Of a stretch of DNA of 32,444 nucleotides, positions 1 to 8,687 are shown piece after piece (the stretch's first letter is position 1; each line of letters begins with the position of its first letter). Below the pieces are notes generated by a model. It saw nothing but the letters and a program-made list of their open reading frames with translations, made no database searches and had not been told where the DNA came from. Origin of the DNA: a virus; the IMG/VR virus record IMGVR_UViG_3300002134_000023, positions 1 through 32,444 of that record; one strand, 5' to 3'. The position numbers were made by a program, and so were the translations under genes.

Positions 1-633
1 ATTCCTTCTGTTGTTAGTGCAAATCCTGCTGCTGGGTTTAGTATTGTTAGTTATACAGCTAATGGAACAGATGGAGCAAGCGTTGGACACGGTTTAGATT
101 CAGCTCCTAAAATGATTATTTACAAAGGCAGAAATGCTGTTGGAGATTGGATAGTACTAACTACTGCTATTGATGGTTCTGCTGATTATTTATTTTTAAA
201 TACCACAGCAGCAAAAGGCGATTATCCTTCAAATTATATACCAACAGATAATTTATTTTATAGTATATCAAGCAGCAGTACTTTGCAATTCATAGCCTAC
301 TGCTTTGCAGAGGTTGCAGGGTTCAGTAAATTTGGTAGTTATACAGGAACAGGAACTTCATTAAATCAAATAAACGTAGGATTTGCTCCAAGATTTGTAA
401 TGATTAAAAGGACTAATTCAACAGGTGGTTGGAGAATGTATGATAATGTAAGGGGTTTAGATAGGTCTATACAAGCACAAAGTTCTGATGCTGAATATGA
501 TGATACTACTAATTACTTAGACTTTTATGCAAATGGATTTGAATTTAATAATGGTGTGTCATATCAATCAAACCCAGACATAAACGCAAGCGGAGGAACT
601 TATATATATATGGCATTTGCTAATCAGTTTTAG
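1..633 (+). CDS. C-terminal part of phage adhesin/tail fibre (DUF7483-like), 5'-truncated
   Basis: The reading frame is open from base 1 and the first ATG at 112 lies inside the conserved region, so the start is outside the window. Two beta-rich units are visible: one with SYTANGTDG and GHGLDSAPKMIIYKGR, the next with YCFAEVAGFSKFGSYTGTG followed by GFAPRFVMIKR. These phrases are typical of DUF7483-type modules in phage receptor-binding or fibre proteins, often found behind a LamG domain. The gene running off the other end of the window (31693-32444) is a LamG protein whose C-terminus looks like the beginning of the same architecture, so both are probably parts of one adhesin. The role is inferred as host-surface binding at the tail; no catalytic motif is seen. 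Confidence 0.75.
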   Translation: MPSVVSANPAAGFSIVSYTANGTDGASVGHGLDSAPKMIIYKGRNAVGDWIVLTTAIDGSADYLFLNTTAAKGDYPSNYIPTDNLFYSISSSSTLQFIAYCFAEVAGFSKFGSYTGTGTSLNQINVGFAPRFVMIKRTNSTGGWRMYDNVRGLDRSIQAQSSDAEYDDTTNYLDFYANGFEFNNGVSYQSNPDINASGGTYIYMAFANQF

Positions 634-667
634 CTACGCTAAACCTTTGGGTCAATTTTAAATAAAA

Positions 668-685
668 GGGGGTGTAAAAGCCCCC
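668..685 (+). terminator. G5/C5 hairpin after the adhesin gene
   Basis: Five G (668-672), an 8-base loop and five C (681-685) form a perfect stem 35 bases after the adhesin stop. No T-run follows, so it may be a weak terminator or an mRNA 3'-end stabiliser ahead of the tail tube gene. Confidence 0.4.
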
Positions 686-719
686 ATTAAAAACAATTAA
701 ACGGTTACTAAAAATATAT

Positions 720-727
720 TATCTTTA
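720..727 (+). promoter_or_regulatory. Promoter-like box TATCTTTA upstream of tail tube gene
   Basis: TATCTTTA followed by CAAAAAA lies 37 bases before the tail tube ATG. It differs by one base from the Bacteroidetes -7 consensus TAnnTTTG. The same string occurs at 23362-23369 before the prohead protease gene. No TTTG is found at the expected -33 distance, so confidence is low. Confidence 0.35.
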
Positions 728-764
728 CAAAAAATATTAATACACACAATTTTAAAATATAAAT

Positions 765-1175
765 ATGGCAACAACAGGAGTATTTAACGGAACAGATTTA
801 CTGCTTCAAGTGGAAGGGTCTACAATAGGACACACAACGTCTTGTACTTTGACTATTTCGCACGACTTACCAGAAGCTACTACAAAAAATAGCGCTGGTT
901 GGCAAGAGGTTATTTCGGGCGTAAGGTCTGGAGAAATTTCTTTTGAAGGTTTAGTTGATTATAGCGATACTGCAAACGCTATTGAATTAGCAGATTATAT
1001 TATTAACAGAACGATTGTTACTTGCGTATTTGGAACGGCTGCTTCTGGCGATGCTATTTACACCGCAGAAGGTTACATTTCAAGCGTTGAGCAATCTGCT
1101 GAAATGGAAAGCCCTGTTTCTTACAGTGGTTCAATTACCTTAACAGGTGCTATTGTTAAGTCTGCAAACCCTTAA
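765..1175 (+). CDS. Major tail tube protein
   Basis: The 136-residue protein is predicted to polymerise into the tail tube around the tape measure. It starts MATTGVFNGTDLLL, is rich in beta-strand-type sequence, and has the TP901-1-like pattern of a short GTDLLLQV strand, a central SGVRSGEISFEGLVDY stretch and a closing SYSGSITLTG strand. Its size fits this family. Position supports the call: it lies directly before the frameshifted chaperone and the tape measure, the standard siphophage order. It has its own upstream promoter-like box and a hairpin on each side (668-685 and 1199-1219), consistent with production at higher levels than its neighbours. ATG at 765 is preceded by an A/T-rich leader without Shine-Dalgarno sequence. 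Confidence 0.85.
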   Translation: MATTGVFNGTDLLLQVEGSTIGHTTSCTLTISHDLPEATTKNSAGWQEVISGVRSGEISFEGLVDYSDTANAIELADYIINRTIVTCVFGTAASGDAIYTAEGYISSVEQSAEMESPVSYSGSITLTGAIVKSANP

Positions 1176-1198
1176 TAATAAATTTTATTATAATATAT

Positions 1199-1219
1199 AA
1201 GGGGCTAAAGCGGCCCCTT
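1199..1219 (+). terminator. Hairpin between tail tube and chaperone genes
   Basis: AAGGGGC (1199-1205) pairs perfectly with GCCCCTT (1213-1219) around a 7-base loop, followed by a short broken T-run. It probably acts as a partial terminator or attenuator that keeps chaperone and tape measure expression below that of the tube protein. Confidence 0.55.
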
Positions 1220-1248
1220 TACTTCTTAACAAATTAACTAAAGGGAAA

Positions 1249-1632
1249 ATGGTAAATAAAAAAAGAGGTTATTACTCGCTAAGTATTGGCGGGAAACAAC
1301 GAACACTTCACTTTTCAATGAATTTTTGGGCGGCCTTTACGGACGAACTTAATATTTCTATTGGCGAAATCGACAAAGTATTTTCAGATACACTAAACCT
1401 TAATATGATTAGGGCCTTAGTATATGCTGGTTTATTAGCCTACGACCAGGAGGAAGGCAACGAAATAGATTATAATTTATTTAAAGTTGGCGCCTGGTTA
1501 GACGATGTTAATACTGACCAATTTAATGAAATGCTTAATACACTAACCGAAAGCAGGTTATTAGGTAACGATTTAAACGGCGGCATAGCTAGAAACGCAA
1601 AACCTACTAGCAAGGCAGCGCCAAAAAAGTAG
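1249..1632 (+). CDS. Tail assembly chaperone, short (G-like) form
   Basis: The 127-residue product begins MVNKKRGYYSLSIGG and continues with a helical region (FWAAFTDELNISIGEIDKVF) typical of short tail assembly chaperones that coat the tape measure during tail assembly. It sits between the tail tube and tape measure genes, where lambda gpG-type proteins are expected. The C-terminus is lysine-rich and ends at TAG (1630-1632), immediately after the slippery heptamer A AAA AAG in the correct phase. A fraction of ribosomes should shift -1 there and make the longer GT-like form. The family is recognised by context and architecture rather than by strong sequence similarity. Confidence 0.8.
   Translation: MVNKKRGYYSLSIGGKQRTLHFSMNFWAAFTDELNISIGEIDKVFSDTLNLNMIRALVYAGLLAYDQEEGNEIDYNLFKVGAWLDDVNTDQFNEMLNTLTESRLLGNDLNGGIARNAKPTSKAAPKK
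1623..1629 (+). promoter_or_regulatory. -1 ribosomal frameshift slippery site (A AAA AAG)
   Basis: Bases 1623-1629 read A AAA AAG, with AAA and AAG as zero-frame codons and the TAG stop next. This is the classic bacterial X XXY YYZ -1 slip site. After a slip the ribosome continues GTA GCA GCT and stays open for 108 codons to TAA at 1953-1955. I did not identify a clear downstream pseudoknot. Confidence 0.85.
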
Positions 1633-1955
1633 CAGCTTCCTTAACGTGGGACGATTTAACGGACTATTATATAGGGCAGGCTGGTATAAAACCAGCGGAG
1701 TTTTGGAGGCACACCTGGAAGGAAAACGCCCTGCTAGGCGAAAGCTGGCAAATCAATGTAAACTTAAATTGGGAACAGACTAGGTTTTTAGCTTCTATGG
1801 TATATAACACAAACGTTAGCAAAAAGCGCGACCTTATTACCCCGGACAAGCTATTTAAGCTACCCCAGGACGCATATAATAAACCTAGTGGGCCTAAGTC
1901 TACTAAAGAAGATTTTGAGGCGTTTAAAGAGCGCGCAGAGAAGGCACTTAAATAA
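1629..1955 (+). CDS. Tail assembly chaperone -1 frame extension (T-like part of GT fusion)
   Basis: This frame has no start codon of its own near the beginning; it is reached by the -1 shift at 1623-1629, giving a fusion of about 235 residues with the upstream ORF. The extension contains WDDLTDYYIGQAGIKPAEFW followed by RHTWKE, resembling the T-part of tail chaperones that contacts the tape measure, and ends in a charged helix (KEDFEAFKERAEKALK). The only in-frame ATG (1797) lies far inside the conserved region and is unlikely to be a start. The tape measure gene follows after 40 bases. Confidence 0.8.
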   Translation, partial: VAASLTWDDLTDYYIGQAGIKPAEFWRHTWKENALLGESWQINVNLNWEQTRFLASMVYNTNVSKKRDLITPDKLFKLPQDAYNKPSGPKSTKEDFEAFKERAEKALK

Positions 1956-1970
1956 GTGTCTTTTTTTGGT

Positions 1971-1978
1971 TATTTTTG
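1971..1978 (+). promoter_or_regulatory. Promoter-like -7 box TATTTTTG before tape measure gene
   Basis: TATTTTTG matches the Bacteroidetes consensus TAnnTTTG and ends 17 bases before the tape measure ATG. A/T-richness makes chance matches common, so this is only suggestive. Confidence 0.35.
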
Positions 1979-1995
1979 TAAGTAAATAAAATTAT

Positions 1996-4431
1996 ATGGC
2001 AGCTAATGAATTAAAGGTATTATTAACAGGGGACGCCTCTAGGTTAAGCGCCTCGTTAAATACCGCAAGTTCAAGATTAAAAGGGTTTGGAAATAGTGTT
2101 AAAAACATAGGTTCAAGCCTTCAAAGGTTTTCTTTGCCATTGGCATTGGCTGGAGGTGCTGCCGTTAAAATGGGCGCAGACTTTGACAAGTCAATGACCC
2201 AAATAAAATCATTAGTAGGGGTTGCAAGCGCAGAAGTTGATAAGATGGGCGCCGCTGCTAGGCAAATGGCAATTAGTACGGGCAAAAGCAGTACGGAAGC
2301 CGCAGACGCTTTGTTTTTTATTACTTCGGCAGGTTTAAGAGGTTCAGAAGCTATGGACGTTTTAGATGCTTCTTTAAAAGCAGCGGCAGTTGGTTTAGGA
2401 GAAACTTCTACGGTTGCTGATTTAGCAACGTCTGCAATGAACGCTTACGGATCCGCTACATTAAGCGCAACCGATGCTACCGACGTAATGGTATCGGCAG
2501 TAAGAGAAGGTAAACTAGAAGCCAGCGAATTGGCTGGTGCAATGGGTGGTGTTTTGCCTATTGCTTCAAATATGGGTGTTAAGTTTCACGAAGTTGGCGC
2601 TGCATTTGCTGCATTATCTAGGACGGGGACAGGTGCAAGCGAAGCCGCTACTCAAATTAGAGGTATTTTATCTAGTTTATTAAAACCAACTACCCAAGCC
2701 GAAGCAGCACTTACAGAAATGGGACTATCTAGTGCGGGCCTAAGAAAGTCTTTAAAAGAGGACGGTTTACTTGCTACTTTAGAAATATTAAAAACAAATT
2801 TTGAAGGTAACGATACTGCTGCTCAAACTGTTTTTGGAAACGTTAGGGCCTTGTCCGGGGTAATGGATTTACTAGGCGCTGGAGTTGAAAGTACTAGGAC
2901 AATTTTTGCTAGTATGAATAAAACCCAAGGCGCTACGGCAAATGCGTTTAAAGAAACTGCAAAAAGCGCAAGTTTTCAATTAACTGCTTCATTAAATAAA
3001 GCTAAAGAAAGTTTTGCCCAAATGGGTGCAATAATGCTAAAAACTATGCTGCCATTATTCCAGGATATTGCAGCGGTTGTAGCTAAAGTATTTAATGCGT
3101 TTAATAATTTAGACGGTGCTACCCAAAAATTAGTTTTAGGTATTGGCGCTTTAATAGTTGCTTTGCCTACTATATTAACTTTAGTAGGAACTTTAACTAC
3201 AATTGTAGGTGCTTTGTTATCGCCTTTAGGTTTAGTAGCTGCGGCATTAGCTGCGGTTGCATACGTTATATATAAAAACTGGGCCGAAGTTGCGCCGGTT
3301 GTTGTAGGTCTTTACAATCAATTTGTAGATTTATACAATGGAAGCGAGGCGTTAAGAAAAGTTATTGCTGGAGTAGGCGCTACTTTCAAATCCGTATTTA
3401 TAGGCGTTAAAGCGGTTGTAAACGAATTTGTGAACGTTTTTGCTACAATGTGGAACCTTATTAAAGAGTTTTCAGAAAAAGGCACAGACGGAGCATTTGG
3501 CGATATATTAGAACAAGGAGTTGAAAAAGGTAAAGGCATAGCTAAAGAAGCTGGAGAAGATATTGGTAAAGCATATAGTGACGCATTAGCTGCTGCGGTT
3601 GGCAGTAGGCTAGAAAAGAAAACAGTTGAGCAATTAAATGCAAGCCTTACTAATATAGGAAACAAAGCAAAAGGTTTAATAAGCGGAATTTTTAGCGGAG
3701 GTGGTGGTGTTGGAGGTCAAGCGGCAGGAACAGGCCAAGCGGCCCCAGTTAATTTAGCTAGTACATTTGCTTCTAGGGGCGTACAAGGCGACCAATTAAT
3801 AAGCGGAAGCGCTGAAAGCCCTTTAACAGGAGTTGTTGAGCAAATGAATATTGACCTGGAAGGTATGGAAACTGCCCAGCAAAAATATGAGGCTAATTTG
3901 CAAAGAATGCAAGAGATAGGTAATGCAGTAGGGCAATCGGTTGCGGGAGCGTTTAGCAATATGACCGGTTCAATGATTGATTCACTAGGTTTAGCAGATA
4001 CAGGAATGCAAGGCTTTTTAAAAAGTATGCTTAAAACTGTAACTGATTTAATAGCTATGATGTTAGCGTCGTCTATTTCGCAAGCTATTGCAGGAGCAAC
4101 TGCTGCGGGTACGGCAACGGGGCCTGCGGCTATATTTACAACGCCTGCATTTATTGCCACGGCAGTAGGTGGTATTATAGGAGCGTTTGCTGCTATTCCT
4201 GCTTTTGCTAACGGTGGTATTGTTAGCGGGCCTACAATGGGTCTTATGGGAGAATATCCAGGAGCAAAAAGCAATCCGGAAGTTATAGCGCCATTAAACA
4301 AACTTAAAAATTTAATGGGCGAACAAGGCGGTGGTAATAATATGAACGTTAGCGGCGAGTTTGTTGTAAGGGGTCAAGATTTAGTAGTAGCTTTGCAAAG
4401 AGCAGACAAAACAAGGTCGAGAATAAAATAA
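1996..4431 (+). CDS. Tail tape measure protein
   Basis: The 811-residue protein sets tail length and probably helps DNA cross the envelope. The N-terminal third (residues about 50-300) carries the TP901-type tape measure core, with GADFDKSMTQIKSLVG, AADALFFITSAGLRGSEAM and GTGASEAATQIRGILSSLLKP. A hydrophobic block at about 378-428 and another at about 684-745 are probable membrane-interacting segments; alanine- and glycine-rich helical sequence separates them. The C-terminus contains FANGGIVSGPTMGLMGEYPG, a motif common at the end of tape measures. At roughly 1.5 angstrom per residue the length predicts a tail near 120 nm. It follows the chaperones and is 4 bases from the next gene, so they are co-transcribed. 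Confidence 0.93.
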   Translation: MAANELKVLLTGDASRLSASLNTASSRLKGFGNSVKNIGSSLQRFSLPLALAGGAAVKMGADFDKSMTQIKSLVGVASAEVDKMGAAARQMAISTGKSSTEAADALFFITSAGLRGSEAMDVLDASLKAAAVGLGETSTVADLATSAMNAYGSATLSATDATDVMVSAVREGKLEASELAGAMGGVLPIASNMGVKFHEVGAAFAALSRTGTGASEAATQIRGILSSLLKPTTQAEAALTEMGLSSAGLRKSLKEDGLLATLEILKTNFEGNDTAAQTVFGNVRALSGVMDLLGAGVESTRTIFASMNKTQGATANAFKETAKSASFQLTASLNKAKESFAQMGAIMLKTMLPLFQDIAAVVAKVFNAFNNLDGATQKLVLGIGALIVALPTILTLVGTLTTIVGALLSPLGLVAAALAAVAYVIYKNWAEVAPVVVGLYNQFVDLYNGSEALRKVIAGVGATFKSVFIGVKAVVNEFVNVFATMWNLIKEFSEKGTDGAFGDILEQGVEKGKGIAKEAGEDIGKAYSDALAAAVGSRLEKKTVEQLNASLTNIGNKAKGLISGIFSGGGGVGGQAAGTGQAAPVNLASTFASRGVQGDQLISGSAESPLTGVVEQMNIDLEGMETAQQKYEANLQRMQEIGNAVGQSVAGAFSNMTGSMIDSLGLADTGMQGFLKSMLKTVTDLIAMMLASSISQAIAGATAAGTATGPAAIFTTPAFIATAVGGIIGAFAAIPAFANGGIVSGPTMGLMGEYPGAKSNPEVIAPLNKLKNLMGEQGGGNNMNVSGEFVVRGQDLVVALQRADKTRSRIK

Positions 4432-4435
4432 AATT

Positions 4436-7400
4436 ATGGCATACGGAACAAAATACCGTTTGGATTTTTCCGATACGGAAGGGAATAAGAGGCGTTTAGA
4501 TATTTTACAGAAAAACTATGACGGTTATATTTACCCGTTAATAGGTACCGGTTCTCCTGCTAGTATTAAATGGGAACAGGATAATGATTTTTACGACCCA
4601 ATTATAGCTTCCAACTGCGAGATTAATTTAATACAAACTGATTCCGTTACATACGAGGAATTTTACGATTTTGACGAACGCGAGTTTTTAGTTAAATTAT
4701 ATTATTCAGAAACCAGGCAAGCCAATTGGGAGGACGAAAACCAAAACTGGGAGGCTGCCAATCAAACTTGGAATTTATTAGGCGCTGGATATAACCCAGC
4801 AGACGAATGGCAAAACGTAGACGTTGTTTGGGACGCAAATAGTGGCGTTTGGGAAGGCGGTATTATTGTAGATAATTACCAGTTATTTTGGCAAGGTTTC
4901 TTGATACAAGATACATACCAGCAGAAGCTATCTGCGGCGCCATTTAACGTATCTTTTAAAGCAGTTGATGGTTTAGGTTTATTAAAGGGTATTGAGTTCC
5001 CTATTGCGCCTAATAACGAGGTTACGCTTTGGGAATGTTTGCACGAGTGTTTGTTTGAAACAGGTTTTGAGGCGGATATTTACGTTAAAACAAATTTAAA
5101 AGAGGAAAACGCTACGGCAATAACAAACGTATTTGAAGATGTTATTGTAAATAGTAGCACTTATACCGACGAGAATACCTATAAATTTAGCGCTGCCGAG
5201 GTGCTATATTCTATTTTAACAGGGTTTAACTGCCGTATATTTCAAGCTAATGGCGATTGGGTTATTATAAACAATGCGGATATTACAACGCTATCTGCAA
5301 TAACTTATAGGAAATACAATTATTTAGGTACTTATCAAAGCAATAATATACTAGGCGAAATAGTATTTATACCTAGCGACGCTTTGCCTATTGGCGACGA
5401 CCTTTTAAAAGAAACTAGCGGGGGTATTATTGAAGTTTCAAATACAGTAGATTTTGGTAGGCAATTAAATTATATACCTAATGGAAATTTTGAGGACGAT
5501 TTAACCGATTGGGTTTATAATAGTGAATTTGTAAGCATTGACGAAAATGCAATAAAAGGCTATAAGTCTGCTAAAGTTTTAGACACTTACCAAGGAATAT
5601 TACCAATTAATCCTAACGATTTTACTTCTGTTTTATCTAATGAGTTTTTAATTAAAGCACAAACAGACGAAAACGATAAAAGTATTTTTGACTTTAGTTT
5701 TGAGGTTCTGTTTCAAAATTCTGGCTTTCAAGTCAATCCTGCAAAATACGAGGTGCCGTTTAGAATAAGATTAAGATTTAGAGAATTTTTAAGTGGCGAT
5801 TGGACTGACCAATTTTGGAATAGATACTACGACGATATAAACGACGAATTTACAGATACAAACACAATAAATTATTTTACTTATGCCGGTCGTGGGGAGT
5901 GGGTTACTTACACAGAGGAAATAAAATATAATAGCCCAGCGCCATTTGAAAATTATTACCCTTATGATTTTAGAATTGAATTTGGTAAACCAATAAAATA
6001 TAGTGGCGATATACATATTAGTATGTTGCTTAGTGGCGTTAAAATTAATTGGAAAAAACTTAATTATTTAGAAAGCCCTGCTACTGAAATAGAAAGTTAT
6101 GTATTTAAAGACGAAGATTTAGAAACTACTAATAGGCAAACAACTGCTAAAAATCTAACAAATAAATTAGAATACAAAGATATATACCAGGGCAGTACTT
6201 TTAACCAATTTGAAAAAGGTTATATGGCGCCTTTAGATTCTAGTAAAAAAGGTTTTATAACTAAATTTTTAAGAAGCGGAGACGTAAACTCTAGATTTAT
6301 TGAAGATTTAACTTCAATACAACGTATAAACGACAACAGAGATAAAATAGAGCGTTTTGAGGGTACTTTAAAGAAAATTGATAATAAGTACCCAATACAA
6401 ATGCTAGACCGCTTATATATCAATTTTAACAGTTTTAGCGAGCCAAAAGTATTGGTAATTGATACTTTAGAATATAATGTAAAAGCTAACCAATATAGAT
6501 TTAATTCACATTTAGGGGAGCAAGGTACTGACGTTGAAACGGTATTTAATAGCAGCCAAATATCATACCCATTAGATAGCAACGTACAAAATTGCGCAAC
6601 TTGGTATGTAATTAATAACGAAACAACGCCAGGCACAGATGTTGGGTTTATTTATTTAGATTGCGACAGGGAATTTCAATATATATTGCAACCTTACAGT
6701 AGTCAAAGCGCAAATTTCTGTTCTATTGGTGGGCCGCTATATTTAGGTGGCGGATCTAATTATGAAATTGTAAAGGTTAGCGATGAGTGCGTTACTATAC
6801 AATATTATTCACTTAGAAAATGTAGCGACGATACGACGGGTTGGGTTACTGCTCAAAACACCGAGCAGATAACTTTGGAAGTAAACGACAGGGTGCAAGA
6901 CCCTAGTTTGGTAGATTATGTAGTTACAGGAACAATAGACGAAGGTACAAGCGTTGGAACAGTTACAGATACTGGCGAAGTAGGTTGCCCAGTACCGCCA
7001 AGTTTAACGGCGTTTTTACGTTCTACTAGCGGCTTCCCTAACCCTTGCGGTTCTACACCTACAATAACGGCATACCACGACGGGGCTGGTACATATCCAG
7101 CAGGCGGCGATAAAGTTTATAACACGCCTAATTTAACAAGCCCATTATCTAGCGGTTCGTATTTAATGGCAAACAACTTTTATATTAGTTTGTTTGGTGG
7201 CGAACCTGGAGAAGTAACGGGTGTTACTGAATGTACGGCGCCAATACCATTACACTATACATTAGAAAAATGTAGCGATAGTACTACGGGTTGGATAACA
7301 GGGCAAGAGACTACCGAAATAACGCTATCTAATAACGATAGGGTTAGTGTTGGAAGTGATTTATATATTGTAACGGGTACATCTAGCACGGGTACAAGCG

Positions 7401-8395
7401 TTGGCACAGTAACCGATACGGGCGAAGTTGGTTGTCCGGTAATACCAACAATTTATTATTACACGCTTACTAAATGCGAGGACAGTTCTACGGGTTATAT
7501 AACTGGTCAAAATACAACAGAAATAATACTAGGCACAAACGAAAGGGTAAGAGACGCCTCTTTTGTAGATTATATTGTTACAGGGCAAGCTACTAGTGGA
7601 ACAAGCGTTGGAACAGTTAGTGCGACGGGCTTATTTAATTGCCCAGTTCCGCCTTCAACAGGAACGTTTGTTTCAGTTTGGGACACTAGAAATATAAGCG
7701 GAGGCTCAACTAATGAGTTTAGCGTTATGCTAGGGCTTATGAGCCAAGGAAATTATAATTTTAGCGTAGATTGGGGCGATGGTAACGTTGAAACAATTAC
7801 TTCTTATAACAACAGAACACACGCTTACGCCGTTCCAGGAATTTATGAAATTAGAATAACAGGAACAATAGAAGGGTTTAGGGTTGTTAAAGATGACGAT
7901 AAAATAATTTCTATAAAACAATGGGGAGATTTAAGACTAACAAGAGCAGGATTTAGTGGGACTAATTTTGGATTGTATTTTGCGGGTTGTAATAATTTAG
8001 ATTTATCGCAAGTTACAGACGTACCTAATTTTACTAACACCACAAACTTTTATTCAGCTTTTTCTTATTGTACTACATTGACTACTATTAATAGAATAAA
8101 TGAATGGAATATAGCAGATATTGTAAGCGTTCAGGCAATGTTCCAAGAGTGTACTAACTTAAATATTGATATTAGTAATTGGGACGTTACAAATATTACA
8201 AATGCAAGTCTGTTTATGTTTAATACAGGTTTAACCCCTGCCAATTTAGATGCTATATATAACGGTTGGGGAAGTCAAAACGTAAATAATGGCGTTACGG
8301 CTACATTTACGCCAACTAAATACACAAGCGCAGGAGCAGCAGGACGCGCAGATTTAGATGTACATTGGACTATAAATGACGGCGGTTTAGAATAA
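4436..8395 (+). CDS. Large multidomain tail-tip / receptor-interaction protein
   Basis: The 1319-residue protein follows the tape measure, the place of distal tail or tip proteins. The N-terminal 200 residues (MAYGTKYRLDFSD...) with repeated W-rich phrases (NWEDENQNWEAANQTW) resemble tip proteins of Bacteroidetes phages. Residues about 345-540 (YIPNGNFEDDLTDWVYN) look like a carbohydrate-binding jelly roll. Three repeats starting with KCxDxxTG and ending GCPVP or NCPVP occupy roughly residues 790-1073. A PKD-like domain follows (VDWGDGNVETI and THAYAVPGIYEIRITG). The C-terminus has BspA/DUF285-like sequence (NNLDLSQVTDVPNF, NISNWDV-type turns, FNTGLTPANLDAIYNGWG). Domain content indicates binding to surface polysaccharide or protein. 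Specific function is inferred. A strong terminator follows 25 bases after the stop. Confidence 0.75.
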   Translation: MAYGTKYRLDFSDTEGNKRRLDILQKNYDGYIYPLIGTGSPASIKWEQDNDFYDPIIASNCEINLIQTDSVTYEEFYDFDEREFLVKLYYSETRQANWEDENQNWEAANQTWNLLGAGYNPADEWQNVDVVWDANSGVWEGGIIVDNYQLFWQGFLIQDTYQQKLSAAPFNVSFKAVDGLGLLKGIEFPIAPNNEVTLWECLHECLFETGFEADIYVKTNLKEENATAITNVFEDVIVNSSTYTDENTYKFSAAEVLYSILTGFNCRIFQANGDWVIINNADITTLSAITYRKYNYLGTYQSNNILGEIVFIPSDALPIGDDLLKETSGGIIEVSNTVDFGRQLNYIPNGNFEDDLTDWVYNSEFVSIDENAIKGYKSAKVLDTYQGILPINPNDFTSVLSNEFLIKAQTDENDKSIFDFSFEVLFQNSGFQVNPAKYEVPFRIRLRFREFLSGDWTDQFWNRYYDDINDEFTDTNTINYFTYAGRGEWVTYTEEIKYNSPAPFENYYPYDFRIEFGKPIKYSGDIHISMLLSGVKINWKKLNYLESPATEIESYVFKDEDLETTNRQTTAKNLTNKLEYKDIYQGSTFNQFEKGYMAPLDSSKKGFITKFLRSGDVNSRFIEDLTSIQRINDNRDKIERFEGTLKKIDNKYPIQMLDRLYINFNSFSEPKVLVIDTLEYNVKANQYRFNSHLGEQGTDVETVFNSSQISYPLDSNVQNCATWYVINNETTPGTDVGFIYLDCDREFQYILQPYSSQSANFCSIGGPLYLGGGSNYEIVKVSDECVTIQYYSLRKCSDDTTGWVTAQNTEQITLEVNDRVQDPSLVDYVVTGTIDEGTSVGTVTDTGEVGCPVPPSLTAFLRSTSGFPNPCGSTPTITAYHDGAGTYPAGGDKVYNTPNLTSPLSSGSYLMANNFYISLFGGEPGEVTGVTECTAPIPLHYTLEKCSDSTTGWITGQETTEITLSNNDRVSVGSDLYIVTGTSSTGTSVGTVTDTGEVGCPVIPTIYYYTLTKCEDSSTGYITGQNTTEIILGTNERVRDASFVDYIVTGQATSGTSVGTVSATGLFNCPVPPSTGTFVSVWDTRNISGGSTNEFSVMLGLMSQGNYNFSVDWGDGNVETITSYNNRTHAYAVPGIYEIRITGTIEGFRVVKDDDKIISIKQWGDLRLTRAGFSGTNFGLYFAGCNNLDLSQVTDVPNFTNTTNFYSAFSYCTTLTTINRINEWNIADIVSVQAMFQECTNLNIDISNWDVTNITNASLFMFNTGLTPANLDAIYNGWGSQNVNNGVTATFTPTKYTSAGAAGRADLDVHWTINDGGLE
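6803..7653 (+). repeat. Three intragenic protein repeats in the tail-tip gene
   Basis: Repeat copies lie at about 6803-7000, 7253-7447 and 7454-7653. Each encodes a segment of about 65 residues opening with Y-x-L/Y-x-KCxDxxTG, containing TEI and TGTSVGTV, and ending in CPV. A non-repeated insert of about 84 residues separates copies 1 and 2, whereas copies 2 and 3 are nearly adjacent. The paired cysteines at both ends could form a disulfide or metal cluster. Confidence 0.85.
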
Positions 8396-8420
8396 AGATT
8401 CCCTTTTTGTTTCTTTGTTG

Positions 8421-8456
8421 GGGGTGGTAGTTTTCGGACTGCTGCCCCTTTTTTTT
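8421..8456 (+). terminator. Rho-independent terminator of the tail operon
   Basis: GGGGTGGTAG (8421-8430) pairs over 10 positions with CTGCTGCCCC (8439-8448), including G-U pairs, around an 8-base loop, followed by eight T. It marks the end of the tail genes and the boundary to the early region. Confidence 0.92.
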
Positions 8457-8490
8457 ATGTAAAATATTTTTTTAATTGAAAATAAATTTT

Positions 8491-8498
8491 TATTTTTG
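8491..8498 (+). promoter_or_regulatory. Promoter -7 box TATTTTTG of the early region
   Basis: An exact TAnnTTTG match lies directly behind the terminator and 17 bases before the small HTH gene. TTTT occupies the place of the -33 TTTG. Context (end of one operon, start of another) makes a promoter here likely. Confidence 0.5.
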
Positions 8499-8515
8499 TA
8501 TTTAAATATTTACCT

Positions 8516-8683
8516 ATGAATATACGAGAACAATTAAAAGAACGTAAGCTATTAAAGCGAGACGTATGTAAGCATTTAGGTTGCACGATGCCAACGCTAA
8601 AGTCAAAACTAGACAACCCGGCCAAGCTAACTTTGGGCGACGTTGAAAAATTAAAACAGTTAGGAATTATAATTAACATTTAA
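8516..8683 (+). CDS. Small helix-turn-helix protein (55 aa)
   Basis: This short gene opens the early region. The product MNIREQLKERKLLKRDVCKH contains an HTH-like arrangement: a first helix with RDVCKHLGC, a turn, then MPTLKSKLDNPAKL as recognition helix, and a last helix LGDVEKLKQLGI. The spacing resembles very small Cro/CI-like phage DNA-binding proteins that recognise single operators. It could regulate early transcription or simply be a DNA-binding accessory. No second divergent regulator is present, which argues against a classical lysogeny switch. ATG 8516 is the only reasonable start and follows the -7 box at a short distance. Confidence 0.65.
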   Translation: MNIREQLKERKLLKRDVCKHLGCTMPTLKSKLDNPAKLTLGDVEKLKQLGIIINI

Positions 8684-8687
8684 ACTT

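Noticed and set aside
1667-1849. Reverse-strand 60-codon frame over the chaperone extension
   Set aside because: The + strand frame here is the frameshift extension with family-like sequence; the antisense frame shows no recognisable protein features.
3318-4301. Long reverse-strand open frames opposite the tape measure gene
   Set aside because: They lie antisense to a well-recognised gene, have low-complexity composition arising from alanine/glycine codons on the other strand, and no start signals.
6803-7653. CRISPR-like or transposon repeats in the tail-tip gene
   Set aside because: The copies are long, diverged and in frame; they are protein-domain repeats.
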